Numbered from the stretch's first letter, positions 15,924-25,612 are shown. The stretch is 64,000 bases of DNA from Romboutsia_E sp900604535 (GCF_900604535.1 NZ_UWOT01000012.1:1-64000), one strand, 5' to 3'. A program made the numbers and translations. The notes: generated by a model from the sequence alone, not told the origin.

Positions 15924-17195
15924 TTACTTATTTCTTAAATAAGCATCAATAGCTTCTGCAACCTTTTTACCTAATGAAGTTGCAAAACAAGCAGTTTTTT
16001 GACCTTGTATTATATCTCCAGTTGCAAAAACATCCTCTATACTAGTTTGGAAATCATTAGTTATTACAGTACCTCTTTGATCTAATTCTACTGGTGCAAT
16101 TGATTGAATTCCATCTGACATTTGACCAACTGCAAATATTATTGTATCTGCTTCTAAGATTAAGTCTGAACTGTCATCTGTCCCCTTAAACTCTATTGCT
16201 CTAACTTTATTATTTTCATCCCCTAGAATTTCTACTGAATCAAAGTGATCAAATATAGGTACGTTTACAAACTTCAAATAATTTAATTCCTTTTGGCTAG
16301 CATTCATCTCTTCTATTCCTGTTCTTACTACAACTCTAACTTTTTCATATCCAGTTAATTTTGCAGTGGTTCCACAATCCATAGCAACGTCTCCACCACC
16401 TATTATTACTGCACTTTTGCCTACATTTATATGACCGTCTTTACTTTTTGCTTCAGCTAAAAAATTAACTGCACTTAAAACTCCATCTAAATCAGATCCT
16501 TTTATTTTTAATACTCTACCTTTATTTAGACCACTTGATAATAAAAATGCATCAAATCCTTCTTCCCTCAATGCATCTAACGTAACATCCTTTCCTACAA
16601 GTGTATTAGTTCTAAATTTAACACCAAGACTCTTTATATATTCTACATCTTGATTTATAGCATGCTTAGGTAACCTATGTGGTGGTATCCCATATGTTAA
16701 CCATCCACCTATGCCTTCTCTAGCTTCAATAACTGTTACGTCATAACCTATCCTTGCTAATATAGCAGAAGCTGCTAATCCTGATGGACCTGATCCTATT
16801 ATAGCTACCTTCTTACCATTAGAATTTGATTGTATTTTTTTATCACTAATCTTCCAATTACTTTCTTTTTCATATTCAGTTAAGAATTTTTCAATATACG
16901 GTATCATTATTGGTTCTTTTAGTTCTGTATTTTTGCATCCTCCTACACAGTATGTTTCATAAGGGCAAACTCTAGAGCATATTGCAGCTAATGGGTTTCT
17001 TTCTCTTATAACTTTTACAGCTTCATCTATTCTTTCTTCTGCAACTAAGCTTATAATATATTTAGGATCTATTTCGATTGGGCAGTTTTTGCTACAATAA
17101 GATGCTTCACATAATAAACATCTTTTAGCTTCTGATATAGCCTCTTCTTTGGTAAAATACTTACCTGATTCAGTTAAATATCCTACATTATTCAT
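15924..17195 (-). CDS. GltD/PreT-like FAD-dependent NAD(P)H oxidoreductase
   Basis: 423 aa. Seen: an N-terminal Fe-S domain with the Cys pattern of the Fer4_20 family (CLLCEASYCSKNCP, then CSRVCPYETYCVGGC, residues about 26-90), an FAD-binding GSGPSGLA near 133, and an NAD(P)-binding IGGGDVAMDCG near 266. Such proteins are the electron-input subunits of glutamate synthase, dihydropyrimidine dehydrogenase (PreT) and related enzymes. No large glutamate synthase subunit or PreA gene is adjacent, so it probably acts alone or with a distant partner. GGGGG lies upstream of the ATG; a strong terminator follows. Confidence 0.85.
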   Translation of the reverse strand: MNNVGYLTESGKYFTKEEAISEAKRCLLCEASYCSKNCPIEIDPKYIISLVAEERIDEAVKVIRERNPLAAICSRVCPYETYCVGGCKNTELKEPIMIPYIEKFLTEYEKESNWKISDKKIQSNSNGKKVAIIGSGPSGLAASAILARIGYDVTVIEAREGIGGWLTYGIPPHRLPKHAINQDVEYIKSLGVKFRTNTLVGKDVTLDALREEGFDAFLLSSGLNKGRVLKIKGSDLDGVLSAVNFLAEAKSKDGHINVGKSAVIIGGGDVAMDCGTTAKLTGYEKVRVVVRTGIEEMNASQKELNYLKFVNVPIFDHFDSVEILGDENNKVRAIEFKGTDDSSDLILEADTIIFAVGQMSDGIQSIAPVELDQRGTVITNDFQTSIEDVFATGDIIQGQKTACFATSLGKKVAEAIDAYLRNK

Positions 17196-17421
17196 TTTTA
17201 TAACCCCCTTAAGAAAATAACTTCTTAATAACCTATTTATTTTAGTATTATATTATTCTATGTTTATTGAGTTGCCTTCTCAAAAAACGTTTTCATATTT
17301 TAAGTATAATACATTTTTACTAACTACGGGAATTTTTAAATTATTTTTATTTCATAATTGTCAAAACTATATTTATAAGCATATAATTAAGTTGTGATAA
17401 ATTATTTAAGAGGTGTGGTCT

Positions 17422-17652
17422 ATGATCAAGAAATTTAGTTTGTTTAGAAAACGCTATAATAAAAAAAATAGTACTTCTATATTTAAAGGTAATATTTTAT
17501 CTGACGAAAACTTAAGTTACGATGACTACGATGATACATTATTTTTAGACCAAGATATTTATTACGATAATGATTTTTATGATTTTCCTTTGGATAATAA
17601 GAGCCAAATTGATTTTTACTATGATATGGATGATTATGACTATATTGAATAA
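17422..17652 (+). CDS. Small Asp/Tyr-rich protein of unknown function
   Basis: 76 aa with AAGAGGTG before the ATG. Seen: a basic N-terminus (MIKKFSLFRKRYNKK) and a very acidic, aromatic C-terminal half in which Asp and Tyr dominate (SYDDYDDTLF, DIYYDNDFYDF, YDMDDYDYIE). No family is recognised. The composition recalls disordered, metal- or surface-binding tails. It is a stand-alone gene with its own terminator, transcribed away from the oxidoreductase. It could be a spore or envelope protein, but that is only a guess. Confidence 0.6.
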   Translation: MIKKFSLFRKRYNKKNSTSIFKGNILSDENLSYDDYDDTLFLDQDIYYDNDFYDFPLDNKSQIDFYYDMDDYDYIE

Positions 17653-17658
17653 TAGATT

Positions 17659-17690
17659 AAAGCTTCTACTTTATTAGCAGTAGAAGCTTT
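17659..17690. terminator. Bidirectional terminator
   Basis: Arms AAAGCTTCTAC and GTAGAAGCTTT with a 10-base loop, followed by TTACTTTT. It serves the Asp/Tyr-rich gene and possibly the opposing gene ending at 17709. Confidence 0.8.
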
Positions 17691-17708
17691 TTACTTTTAA
17701 ATTCTTAA

Positions 17709-18593
17709 TTAAGCATTTTCAAAAGTATATATTGCATCAAGTCTAGTAATATAAATTAAATCATCTTCACACCCTATATACTTTGCATATTTCTTTACTT
17801 TTTCTTTTGATACTTCTATATCTAGTCCATTATCATTTTCCATTAATGTTTTTATATACATATCCATTAATCTTCCTTTATATTCTTTTATGTCATACCC
17901 TAAATAGTTAGTTAGTCTTTCTATTTCCCCTGAAAAATCTCCATCTTCTTTTATAAAATACTCATATATATCTAATCTATATGGATTTAATGATATTATT
18001 TGCTTTACTACCTTACATTCATCAGGTTTTCCTATGAATCCATCCTTATAGTTATTAAATAGTGCATTTGCTTGTCTTATGGCTTTATTATCTATGTATC
18101 TATGTACCTTATTTACATTATTATCTAATAATGCATCTATAACTGCATAATGGATATTAAAACAATCATTATATACATATTCTGCGAGTTTTTTAATTAC
18201 TGGTTTTATTTCATAAAACTTAGTTACGTTATTATTCTTTTTACCTCTACCATGTGAATTTGTATGTTCTTTTATAAGATTATTAAATAGCCTTCTAAAA
18301 TCTAAATATTTTTTACAGTATTGCTCTTTAAAAATATTAAAGTCTATAGTTATTACTCTATAAGTAACTATTGTCTCTACTCCTTTTTTTATGACATTAT
18401 CAATTAATTCTTCTCCTAATATAAGTGCTTTATCTGCAATTTGCTTCATAGTATGGGTATTATTTAAACAATCTTCTTCAAACGTATTAGATGTATCAAA
18501 AGCACAAGTTTGAAATAACTTCCTTATACTGTTATAGTTATCCATACTATCATCAAATTCTACAATAGCCCCATTTATATCAAATGTAATCAT
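17709..18593 (-). CDS. Conserved-looking protein of unknown function
   Basis: 294 aa, soluble, no signal or membrane segment. Seen: a mostly helical protein rich in Asn, Lys, Asp and Tyr with a beta-like start (ITFDINGAIVEFDD). It has a basic HGRGKKNNN loop near residue 117. No motif or family is recognised. AAGGAGG precedes the ATG, and the gene stands between terminator and promoter-like sequence, so it is probably expressed alone. No function can be assigned. Confidence 0.65.
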   Translation of the reverse strand: MITFDINGAIVEFDDSMDNYNSIRKLFQTCAFDTSNTFEEDCLNNTHTMKQIADKALILGEELIDNVIKKGVETIVTYRVITIDFNIFKEQYCKKYLDFRRLFNNLIKEHTNSHGRGKKNNNVTKFYEIKPVIKKLAEYVYNDCFNIHYAVIDALLDNNVNKVHRYIDNKAIRQANALFNNYKDGFIGKPDECKVVKQIISLNPYRLDIYEYFIKEDGDFSGEIERLTNYLGYDIKEYKGRLMDMYIKTLMENDNGLDIEVSKEKVKKYAKYIGCEDDLIYITRLDAIYTFENA

Positions 18594-18696
18594 ATATCAT
18601 TTGCCTCCTTTTTATTAAATTAAATAAATTAATATATAATTAATTTGATTATTTTATCAATATTCCTTCTAAATGAGGAATTTGTCTAAAGTTTTT

Positions 18697-19389
18697 TTAA
18701 ACTATGCCGAAAATCGCCAAAATTACAGGAATAAACATAGTTGGTAGCAAATTTGCAACTTTAATATTACATGCTTTTATCATATTAAGCCCTAATGCCA
18801 TAATTAATAAACTGCCTACTGCGGTCATTGAGCTTACTACATCATTACTTAGTATAGCTGATAAATATGATGCTCCTATAGTTATTATACCTTGGTACAA
18901 AAATACTGCTATAGATGAAAATATTACACCAATTCCCATAGATGCCGTAAATATTATAGATGAAATTCCATCTAATATTGATTTTGCAAATAATATTGAA
19001 TGATTACCTCTTAATCCACTTTCTAACGAGACAACTACTGCCATTGCTCCAACACAAAATAATAAACTTGCTGATATAAAACCTTGTGCTATTGATATAT
19101 CTATGTCAGATTTCTTAGAAAATTTCATTTCTAAATATCTCCCCAATTGATTAAGATGTTTGTCTAAATCTATTAGCTCTCCTATTACTGATCCAATTGC
19201 CATAGACATAATAGTAATTAAAATATTACCACCTTCTAATGAGCCTGATATACCTATATATATGACACATAAAGCAATTCCATTCATAACAGTATTACTT
19301 ACTTTTTCAGGTATACCACCTTTTACTAATAATCCTACTACACATCCACATATTACAGCTAATGTATTTACTATTGTTCCTAGCATCAT
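18697..19389 (-). CDS. DUF554 family membrane protein
   Basis: About 230 aa. Seen: seven or so hydrophobic segments, the characteristic start MLGTIVNTLAVICGCVVGLL and an internal GSVIGELIDLDKHLNQLGRYL loop, all typical of DUF554 (YdfK-like) proteins. The C-terminal half repeats the pattern of the N-terminal half, suggesting an internal duplication. Function of the family is not established; transport is likely. The start is one of two adjacent ATG codons at 19389 and 19386 behind GGGGGAG. Confidence 0.85.
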   Translation of the reverse strand: MMLGTIVNTLAVICGCVVGLLVKGGIPEKVSNTVMNGIALCVIYIGISGSLEGGNILITIMSMAIGSVIGELIDLDKHLNQLGRYLEMKFSKKSDIDISIAQGFISASLLFCVGAMAVVVSLESGLRGNHSILFAKSILDGISSIIFTASMGIGVIFSSIAVFLYQGIITIGASYLSAILSNDVVSSMTAVGSLLIMALGLNMIKACNIKVANLLPTMFIPVILAIFGIV

Positions 19390-19456
19390 ATGCTCCCCCA
19401 ATTAATTTATTTTACTTATTAGTCTATATTACTATATGAATATTCTCAATTAACTT

Positions 19457-20539
19457 TTATTCTCTAAATACTAAATTTATATATTCAGTAGGGTTTTTAG
19501 CAAAATCTTGAAAAGATTTATTTGTAAAAATAACATATTCACCTAAAAATCTTTTATATCTATCTTCTTCTTTTTTTAAAGAACTTCTTGGCTTATTTTG
19601 ATGATTGTTGAATACTAATATTTTAAGGGGAGGTTTCTTTCTACTTATTTGTACTCTTTTTATCATATACTTTATATGTATATCTGCATCTGGAAATGAA
19701 TAACCACAAAATATTAATATATCACTATCTCTTAAAGCTTTTTCACTTTCATTCCATACATTACTCAAAAATACATTCGATATATCTTTAAAATAAGTAG
19801 GAGGCACTATTATGGGAACTGTACTTTCTCCACAATTTAGACATTTAGCTCCTTCTGAATCTTCTAATATTCTCATTACTCCTCCTTCATAAGGAGTTAA
19901 AGTCAAGCTACTACAAATAGGACAATACATCCAATTTAATGATCCATGTATCTTATACAACTTAATCATAGGATCAAGTGGTTTTACCCAATTTCCATCT
20001 TTATTAAAATTTGCAAAATTTATACCATAATCCAGCATAATAGGTAATTTTTCTTTATCATATAGTTTTGCAATAGTATTATCTATAATAATGTCGTAAT
20101 TTGCACTAATAAAAGTAGTATTTAAAAGTAAGTTTGATTTAAGTAAATTATCAATGAGCATTTTATGATATTTATTAGTATTTTTCTTATTAACAGAATA
20201 AGCCATTAAAAGAATTAGATATTGTCTAATAAATCTTATACTATCACTTTCTTTATTAACTAGCTCAAGAGCAAAATTTTTAAAAAATTCTCTTCTTTGC
20301 TCTGCTAAATCTAAAAGTCCAAGAACTTCTTCAAAAGTAGGAAAATTAACTTTATCTATATCATCTTTCTTCAAATCTATATTAAACATTTGTTTAAAAA
20401 ATCTATGTAGCTCCTTATTCATTTCCTTGTTATAATCACTAGGCTTAAGATCTCTAAAGTACTCACTAAATAATTCGTTTTGAATAGGTAAATGCTCAGC
20501 AGCAGACGCACCTGCTCCTAAAAATATAGAAATCTTCAT
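19457..20539 (-). CDS. Stand-alone SIR2-like protein with zinc ribbon
   Basis: 360 aa. Seen: the SIR2 NAD-binding start ISIFLGAGASAAEHLP, an ISANYDIIIDNT motif near 145 that holds the conserved Asn/Asp, KIHGSLNWMYCP near 195 with the catalytic His, a zinc ribbon (CPIC, then CLNC), and FCGYSFPDADIHIKYMI near 295. The zinc-containing layout allows protein deacylase activity; many bacterial SIR2 proteins of this type instead degrade NAD during phage defence. No Argonaute, HerA or TIR partner is next to it. AGGAGGATG lies upstream. Chromosomal and separate from the prophage. Confidence 0.82.
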   Translation of the reverse strand: MKISIFLGAGASAAEHLPIQNELFSEYFRDLKPSDYNKEMNKELHRFFKQMFNIDLKKDDIDKVNFPTFEEVLGLLDLAEQRREFFKNFALELVNKESDSIRFIRQYLILLMAYSVNKKNTNKYHKMLIDNLLKSNLLLNTTFISANYDIIIDNTIAKLYDKEKLPIMLDYGINFANFNKDGNWVKPLDPMIKLYKIHGSLNWMYCPICSSLTLTPYEGGVMRILEDSEGAKCLNCGESTVPIIVPPTYFKDISNVFLSNVWNESEKALRDSDILIFCGYSFPDADIHIKYMIKRVQISRKKPPLKILVFNNHQNKPRSSLKKEEDRYKRFLGEYVIFTNKSFQDFAKNPTEYINLVFRE

Positions 20540-20675
20540 TACTCATCCTCCTAACTATCCTATAGTCAAACGTCTTATTCAATTATCTTATGACTTTTTA
20601 CACAAGATATTCTTAATCTTCTTCTATAAAATAAAAAAACTGCTTATTTGTAAGTTTTTCTAGGTCACAAAGCAC

Positions 20676-20736
20676 AAAATAAAAATTCTAGCTATTTGTA
20701 GCATTATTTCAGCTATATAACTAGAATTTTTATTTT
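20676..20736 (-). terminator. Terminator of the fructose operon
   Basis: Perfect 16-bp arms AAAATAAAAATTCTAG and CTAGAATTTTTATTTT around a 29-base loop, 44 bases past the fruA stop. The outer arm supplies the T-rich end on the minus strand. Confidence 0.7.
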
Positions 20737-20779
20737 ATGTCTGCCCCTAAGTAAAACTTAACTTAAGCAGATATTTTAT

Positions 20780-22699
20780 TTATTTTTCTATTGGTTTTTT
20801 AAGTATTGATAATAATAACATTCCTACTAGTGAACCTACAACTATTGCTATAGCATATCCTAATGGATTAGATATAACTGGTAAAACAAATATTCCTCCA
20901 TGAGGAGCTCTAAGTTGTGCTCCAAATACCATACTTAATGCTCCAGCCACTGCTGAACCAGCTACACATGCAGGTATTACATGAAGTGGATCTGCTGCTG
21001 CAAAAGGTATTGCACCTTCAGTTATAAATGATAGTCCCATTACATAGTTAACTATACCAGATTTTCTTTGATCTTCTGTAAATCTATTTTTAAAGAATGT
21101 TGTAGCAAGTGCTATTGCAAGAGGAGGAACCATTCCACCTGCCATTACTGCTGCCATTACTTCATACTGACCTGCATCTAAAGCTGCTATCCCAAATACA
21201 TATGCTGCTTTATTTATTGGTCCACCCATGTCAACAGCCATCATTGCTCCTACAACTATACCAAGTATAATTTTTGAACTTCCTCCAAGTCCCATTAAGA
21301 AACTATTCATCGCTTCATTTATCACAACTACTGGAGGCATTACTATGTAAGTCATTAATATCGCTATCAATAATGTTCCAAACAGTGGAAATAAAAGCAC
21401 TGGTTTTATTCCGTCTAAAGATTGTGGAAGGAAACTAAATAACTTTTTAAGTCCAACTACTATATATCCTGCTAAGAAACCAGCTATTAATGCTCCTAAA
21501 AAGCCAGCTCCACCTTCTTTTGCCATTAATCCTCCAACAAAACCAACTACCATTGCTGGTCTATCTGCTATAGAGAATGCTATATAACCTGCAAGTACTG
21601 GTAACATAAATCCAAATGCATAGTTACCTATTGTATTTAAGTATGAAGCTAATGGCGTATTATTACCAAAATTTGAAGGATCTATTGAGTAGTTATCAAA
21701 TAAGAATGATAAAGCTATTAATATACCTCCTGCAACAACAAATGGTAACATATTTGAAACACCATTCATTAGATTTTTATATACTTTTCTTAAAGCACTT
21801 TCGTCTTCACTAGAACCATCATTTAATCCTGAATTTTCTCCACTATGATGATATATTGGCGCATCTCCATTTTTAGCTCTATCTATAAGCTCATCTGCTT
21901 TGTGTATACCATTAGCAACCTTAGTTATTATAACTTTCTTACCATCAAATCTTGCCATTTCAACATTTTTATCAGCTGCAACTATTATACAGGTTGCATT
22001 AGCTATTTCTTCTTTAGTTAATACATTTTTAGCTCCTGAAGAACCATTTGTTTCTACTTTTATTGAAATCCCTTTTTGATTAGCTGTTTTATTTAAACTT
22101 TCTGCTGCCATAAAAGTATGTGCAATTCCTGTTGGACAAGCAGTTACAGCTAATACTTTAGGATATTTCTCATCTAATATATCTTCTTTTATTTCCTTTG
22201 CATCTTTTTCTAATTCATCCGCTTCATATTCTTCTGGGAATTTTTCTTTCTCTTTTTCATTTATTAATTCTATAAACTCATCTTTAGAAGATGCATTTAT
22301 AAGCTTTTTCCTAAACTCTTCATCCATAAGTATTGTTGAAAGTCTTGCTAGTACTTGAAGGTGTGTATCATTTGCTCCATCTGGGGCCGCTATCATAAAG
22401 AAAAGATGTGCTAAGCTTCCGTCAAAGGCTTCATAGTCTATTCCTTCTTTACTCACACCAGTTGCAAGATATGCTTTATTTACTGCTTTAGTTTTAGCAT
22501 GGGGAATTGCTATTCCTTCTCCTATTCCTGTTGTACTTAATTCTTCACGAGAAAGTATTGCCTTTTTATACTCATCTTTATTATTTAAATTTCCGCTATC
22601 ATCCATTAATTCAACTAATTCATCTATTACATCAGGCTTATTACTTGACTTTAAATTTAAATTAATAGATTTTTTATCTATTAAATCTGTAATTTTCAT
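20780..22699 (-). CDS. fruA: PTS fructose transporter EIIABC
   Basis: 639 aa. Imports fructose and phosphorylates it to fructose-1-phosphate. Seen in order: EIIA (about 1-150) with the phosphorylated His67 in GIAIPHAK; EIIB (about 180-275) with Cys188 in VTACPTGIAHTF; and a membrane EIIC (about 300-635) with MMAVDMGGPINKAAYVFG and FITEGAIPFAA, both typical of the fructose family. It follows fruK by 13 bases, so the two are one operon. ATATAAGGAG precedes the ATG. Confidence 0.95.
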   Translation of the reverse strand: MKITDLIDKKSINLNLKSSNKPDVIDELVELMDDSGNLNNKDEYKKAILSREELSTTGIGEGIAIPHAKTKAVNKAYLATGVSKEGIDYEAFDGSLAHLFFMIAAPDGANDTHLQVLARLSTILMDEEFRKKLINASSKDEFIELINEKEKEKFPEEYEADELEKDAKEIKEDILDEKYPKVLAVTACPTGIAHTFMAAESLNKTANQKGISIKVETNGSSGAKNVLTKEEIANATCIIVAADKNVEMARFDGKKVIITKVANGIHKADELIDRAKNGDAPIYHHSGENSGLNDGSSEDESALRKVYKNLMNGVSNMLPFVVAGGILIALSFLFDNYSIDPSNFGNNTPLASYLNTIGNYAFGFMLPVLAGYIAFSIADRPAMVVGFVGGLMAKEGGAGFLGALIAGFLAGYIVVGLKKLFSFLPQSLDGIKPVLLFPLFGTLLIAILMTYIVMPPVVVINEAMNSFLMGLGGSSKIILGIVVGAMMAVDMGGPINKAAYVFGIAALDAGQYEVMAAVMAGGMVPPLAIALATTFFKNRFTEDQRKSGIVNYVMGLSFITEGAIPFAAADPLHVIPACVAGSAVAGALSMVFGAQLRAPHGGIFVLPVISNPLGYAIAIVVGSLVGMLLLSILKKPIEK

Positions 22700-22712
22700 A
22701 ATATATCACTCC

Positions 22713-23630
22713 TTATATTTTTTCTACTATAATCTGCTTTTTAACTTCATCTATAAATTCTCTTGTTGCTATATCATAAGAAAATGCTGTTGCTCCGCCA
22801 CATGCAGCACCTTGCTTTAGAGCTTCATCAAATTTATTTGTCATTACATATCCACTTAAAAAACCTGCAACCATAGAATCTCCTGCTCCTACAGAATTTT
22901 TAACTTCACCCTTAGCTACATTACTTGTATAAATATCACCATTTTCAGTAACTAATAATGCTCCCTCTTTTCCCATAGATACTAATACATTTCTTGCACC
23001 CATTTCTTTTAATTTATTAGCATATTTTATTATGTCCTTATTTGAACTTAACTTTACATTAAAAATTTCTTCTAATTCATGATTATTTGGTTTTATTAAA
23101 AATGGCTTATATTTTAATACATTTAATAATAAACTTTTGGTTGCATCAACTACTACCTTTATTTCCTTATTTTTTATTCTTTCCATTATATTCTCATATA
23201 ATTTATCACTAAGTGTTGATGGTATACTCCCTGCTAAAACTAATATATCCTCACTATTTAATTCATCTATTATTTTATAAAGCTCGTTTAGTTCATTTTC
23301 ATTTATAAGTGGACCTTGACCGTTTATCTCTGTTTCTTCGTTCCCTTTAATCTTTACATTAATTCTTGTAAATCCATTTTTTAATTTTATAAATTTATTT
23401 TCAATTCCTTTTTCTTCTAAGCTTTTTATTATAAAATCTCCAGTGAATCCACTTACAAAACCTAAAGCTGTACTCTGACAGTCTAGCTGTTGTAGCATAT
23501 TTGATACGTTTATACCTTTTCCTCCAGCATAAACTTTTTCATCTTCAACCCTGTTTACACTACCTAAGTTTAGGCTATCTAGTTTTATTAAATAGTCAAT
23601 TGCAGGATTTAATGTTACTGTATATATCAT
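22713..23630 (-). CDS. fruK: 1-phosphofructokinase
   Basis: 305 aa. Converts fructose-1-phosphate to fructose-1,6-bisphosphate with ATP. Seen: the PfkB-family start TVTLNPAIDYLIKLD, the GGKGINVSNML substrate motif near 37, and the C-terminal VKNSVGAGDSMVAGFLSGY motif near 245 with the catalytic Asp. Length fits LacC/FruK kinases. Directly upstream of fruA in the same orientation; the PRD regulator gene lies upstream behind a terminator. AGAGGTGA precedes the ATG. Confidence 0.95.
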   Translation of the reverse strand: MIYTVTLNPAIDYLIKLDSLNLGSVNRVEDEKVYAGGKGINVSNMLQQLDCQSTALGFVSGFTGDFIIKSLEEKGIENKFIKLKNGFTRINVKIKGNEETEINGQGPLINENELNELYKIIDELNSEDILVLAGSIPSTLSDKLYENIMERIKNKEIKVVVDATKSLLLNVLKYKPFLIKPNNHELEEIFNVKLSSNKDIIKYANKLKEMGARNVLVSMGKEGALLVTENGDIYTSNVAKGEVKNSVGAGDSMVAGFLSGYVMTNKFDEALKQGAACGGATAFSYDIATREFIDEVKKQIIVEKI

Positions 23631-23669
23631 GACTTCACCTCTATCTTTTTTTATATCTTTATATTACAT

Positions 23670-23683
23670 AGAAAACATTTTCT
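23670..23683 (-). promoter_or_regulatory. Palindrome upstream of fruK
   Basis: AGAAAATGTTTTCT on the minus strand, arms AGAAAA/TTTTCT, about 40 bases before the fruK ATG. It loosely resembles a catabolite-responsive element but lacks the usual CG centre. It may be the operator for the PRD regulator or CcpA; this is inference. Confidence 0.4.
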
Positions 23684-23695
23684 CTGAAAGTTAGA

Positions 23696-23723
23696 AAATT
23701 TCTCTTAGTCAAAAGAGAAATTT
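23696..23723 (-). terminator. Terminator after the PRD regulator
   Basis: Arms AAATTTCTCTT and AAGAGAAATTT around a 6-base loop, overlapping the regulator stop codon. The tract after it on the minus strand is short in T, so termination may be partial and allow read-through to fruK. Confidence 0.5.
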
Positions 23724-25503
23724 ACTTAAACATATTTTTAAACTTTTCATAATTTTTATTCTCACATATACTTATTACTTTTGCTATTGAGTCTACTCTT
23801 TTATAAATATTAGAAAATAATTCTTCATAATCTAATATATGATCTTTATCTATGGCTAGCATTATAACTAATCTTACTTCTCCTACTTCCCAGTATATAG
23901 GATTTTTTAAAATGCCTATGCTTATCTTATTTTTAAAAACTTTACCTTTTGAGCTATGTGGCATTGCTAGCATATTGCCTATTTCTGTTGTTGCAATTTT
24001 TTCTCTTTCAAAATAAGAATTTTTCATATCTATATCTATATAATTTTTTTCTAATAGAAAATTAGACATATATTCTATAACCTCTTCCTTTGTAGAGAAA
24101 TCTAAATTTTTATGAAATAGATCTTTATCTAGAAGTTCTTCCACTTTTATATCTTTATATATTTTTTCAGTTTCTATATACTTTTCTATAATTTTAATTT
24201 CTTTTTCTGTTAATAAAGGTGATATTTTTATTAAAGGTGTATTATCTAACTCTATAGGTACAGTTGAAATTACAAAGTCCGTATCTATTACTTTTAAATA
24301 ATCCGTTAAATATGCTGGTATTACCTTAATTATTTCTATTTTTCCAGCAAATAAGTTTTCCAATTTTGATTTTATAAGCATTGATGTACCAATACCAGAA
24401 GTACATACAATAACTGCTTTATAAACTTTTTTCCTATTATAATTATTACTTCTTTCTATAGCTCCTCCTATATGTATTGCTATATTTGCTGTTTCATCTT
24501 CATCTATTATTATATTTAAGTTACCTTCTATAACCTTTTTTGCAATTTTTGCAAGTTCAAAAGCAAAAGCATACTTTAATTTTATTTCATTTGAACTTAT
24601 ATAATAAGAATCATTTATTCCTAGCTCTATCTTTTTATACAAATTACTTATATGACTGTATAAACACTCTTCAAATATTGTATCCTTAGTAATATCTATA
24701 TTGGTAACTATTTTTAGTTCCATACAAAAAGTTCTTATAGAATTTATTATTTTCTCCTTATAAACATCATTGTTTATAATTTCATTTCTTTTTACTTTAT
24801 AATATCTTAAATATTCATTGATAATTAAATCTTCATTTTCTGTGCTCCTACTTAAAAATATTAATATATAATCAACTATATTTTTAAATTCCAAATCAGT
24901 AACTAAAAGTTCTTCACTTTCTAATACATTTAAGACTCTATTTTTTATATCAAACATACTGTTACTTACTTCATCACTTAAAAAGTCACTTAAACCTAAT
25001 TTATTATTTTTATTATTACATAAATTAACTATTTGTTTTGCTACTTGTTCTTCATCACCATCTATACAAATACCTTGTTTATGCTTAGTAATTATTTTTA
25101 AATCATTTTGACTTAATATCCTTTTTACTTCCTTTAAATCATTTTTTACTGTGGAAGAACTAACATACATTAAGTCAGCTAAATCTTCTATTCTAATAAA
25201 ATTTTCTTTTTCTTTACTTATATTTATCAACTTTTTTAAAATAAAGCTTACTCTGTCTATATCATCATACAAATTAGTTTGTACGTCTAACTCTTCAAGG
25301 CTTCCTTCTAGTTTATATCCAATACCTCTTATAGATACTATCTTGCTTTTATGTAAAGCTTTATTTATACTTTTTATATCACTTTGTATAGTTTTTGTAG
25401 AACAACCAATTTCCTCGCTTAAAGCAATGCTACTCATTGGCTCTACAGAATTTCTTAATATTTTGACTATTTTTAATTCTCTATTGTTCATATTTATACT
25501 CAT
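23722..25503 (-). CDS. PRD-containing PTS transcriptional activator (BglG/MtlR/LicR type)
   Basis: About 593 aa. Seen: an N-terminal helix-turn-helix (SSIALSEEIGCSTKTIQSDIK, broken here into its two halves), a second HTH near 120 (YVSSSTVKNDLKEV), two PTS regulation domains (about 180-390) with IAIHIGGAIERS near 355, an EIIB-like domain with VCTSGIGTSM near 375, and an EIIA-like domain with LAMPHSSKGK near 520. This is the domain order of MtlR/LicR activators whose activity is set by PTS phosphorylation. Lying just upstream of fruK-fruA, it probably controls them. Start at 25503 rather than four codons upstream, from GGGTG spacing. Confidence 0.88.
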   Translation of the reverse strand: MSINMNNRELKIVKILRNSVEPMSSIALSEEIGCSTKTIQSDIKSINKALHKSKIVSIRGIGYKLEGSLEELDVQTNLYDDIDRVSFILKKLINISKEKENFIRIEDLADLMYVSSSTVKNDLKEVKRILSQNDLKIITKHKQGICIDGDEEQVAKQIVNLCNNKNNKLGLSDFLSDEVSNSMFDIKNRVLNVLESEELLVTDLEFKNIVDYILIFLSRSTENEDLIINEYLRYYKVKRNEIINNDVYKEKIINSIRTFCMELKIVTNIDITKDTIFEECLYSHISNLYKKIELGINDSYYISSNEIKLKYAFAFELAKIAKKVIEGNLNIIIDEDETANIAIHIGGAIERSNNYNRKKVYKAVIVCTSGIGTSMLIKSKLENLFAGKIEIIKVIPAYLTDYLKVIDTDFVISTVPIELDNTPLIKISPLLTEKEIKIIEKYIETEKIYKDIKVEELLDKDLFHKNLDFSTKEEVIEYMSNFLLEKNYIDIDMKNSYFEREKIATTEIGNMLAMPHSSKGKVFKNKISIGILKNPIYWEVGEVRLVIMLAIDKDHILDYEELFSNIYKRVDSIAKVISICENKNYEKFKNMFK

Positions 25504-25568
25504 GAATTCACCCATTTTTATGTAATTTTATTGCTAAATTTATAATATCACTTTATTTTTAATAAAAA

Positions 25569-25612
25569 AAGACATATTAGAAACAATATTATTATTCTCT
25601 CTAACATGTCTT
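25569..25612 (-). terminator. Terminator of the RpiR-family gene
   Basis: Minus-strand arms AAGACATGTTAGA and TCTAATATGTCTT (one mismatch) followed by a T7 run. Confidence 0.8.
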
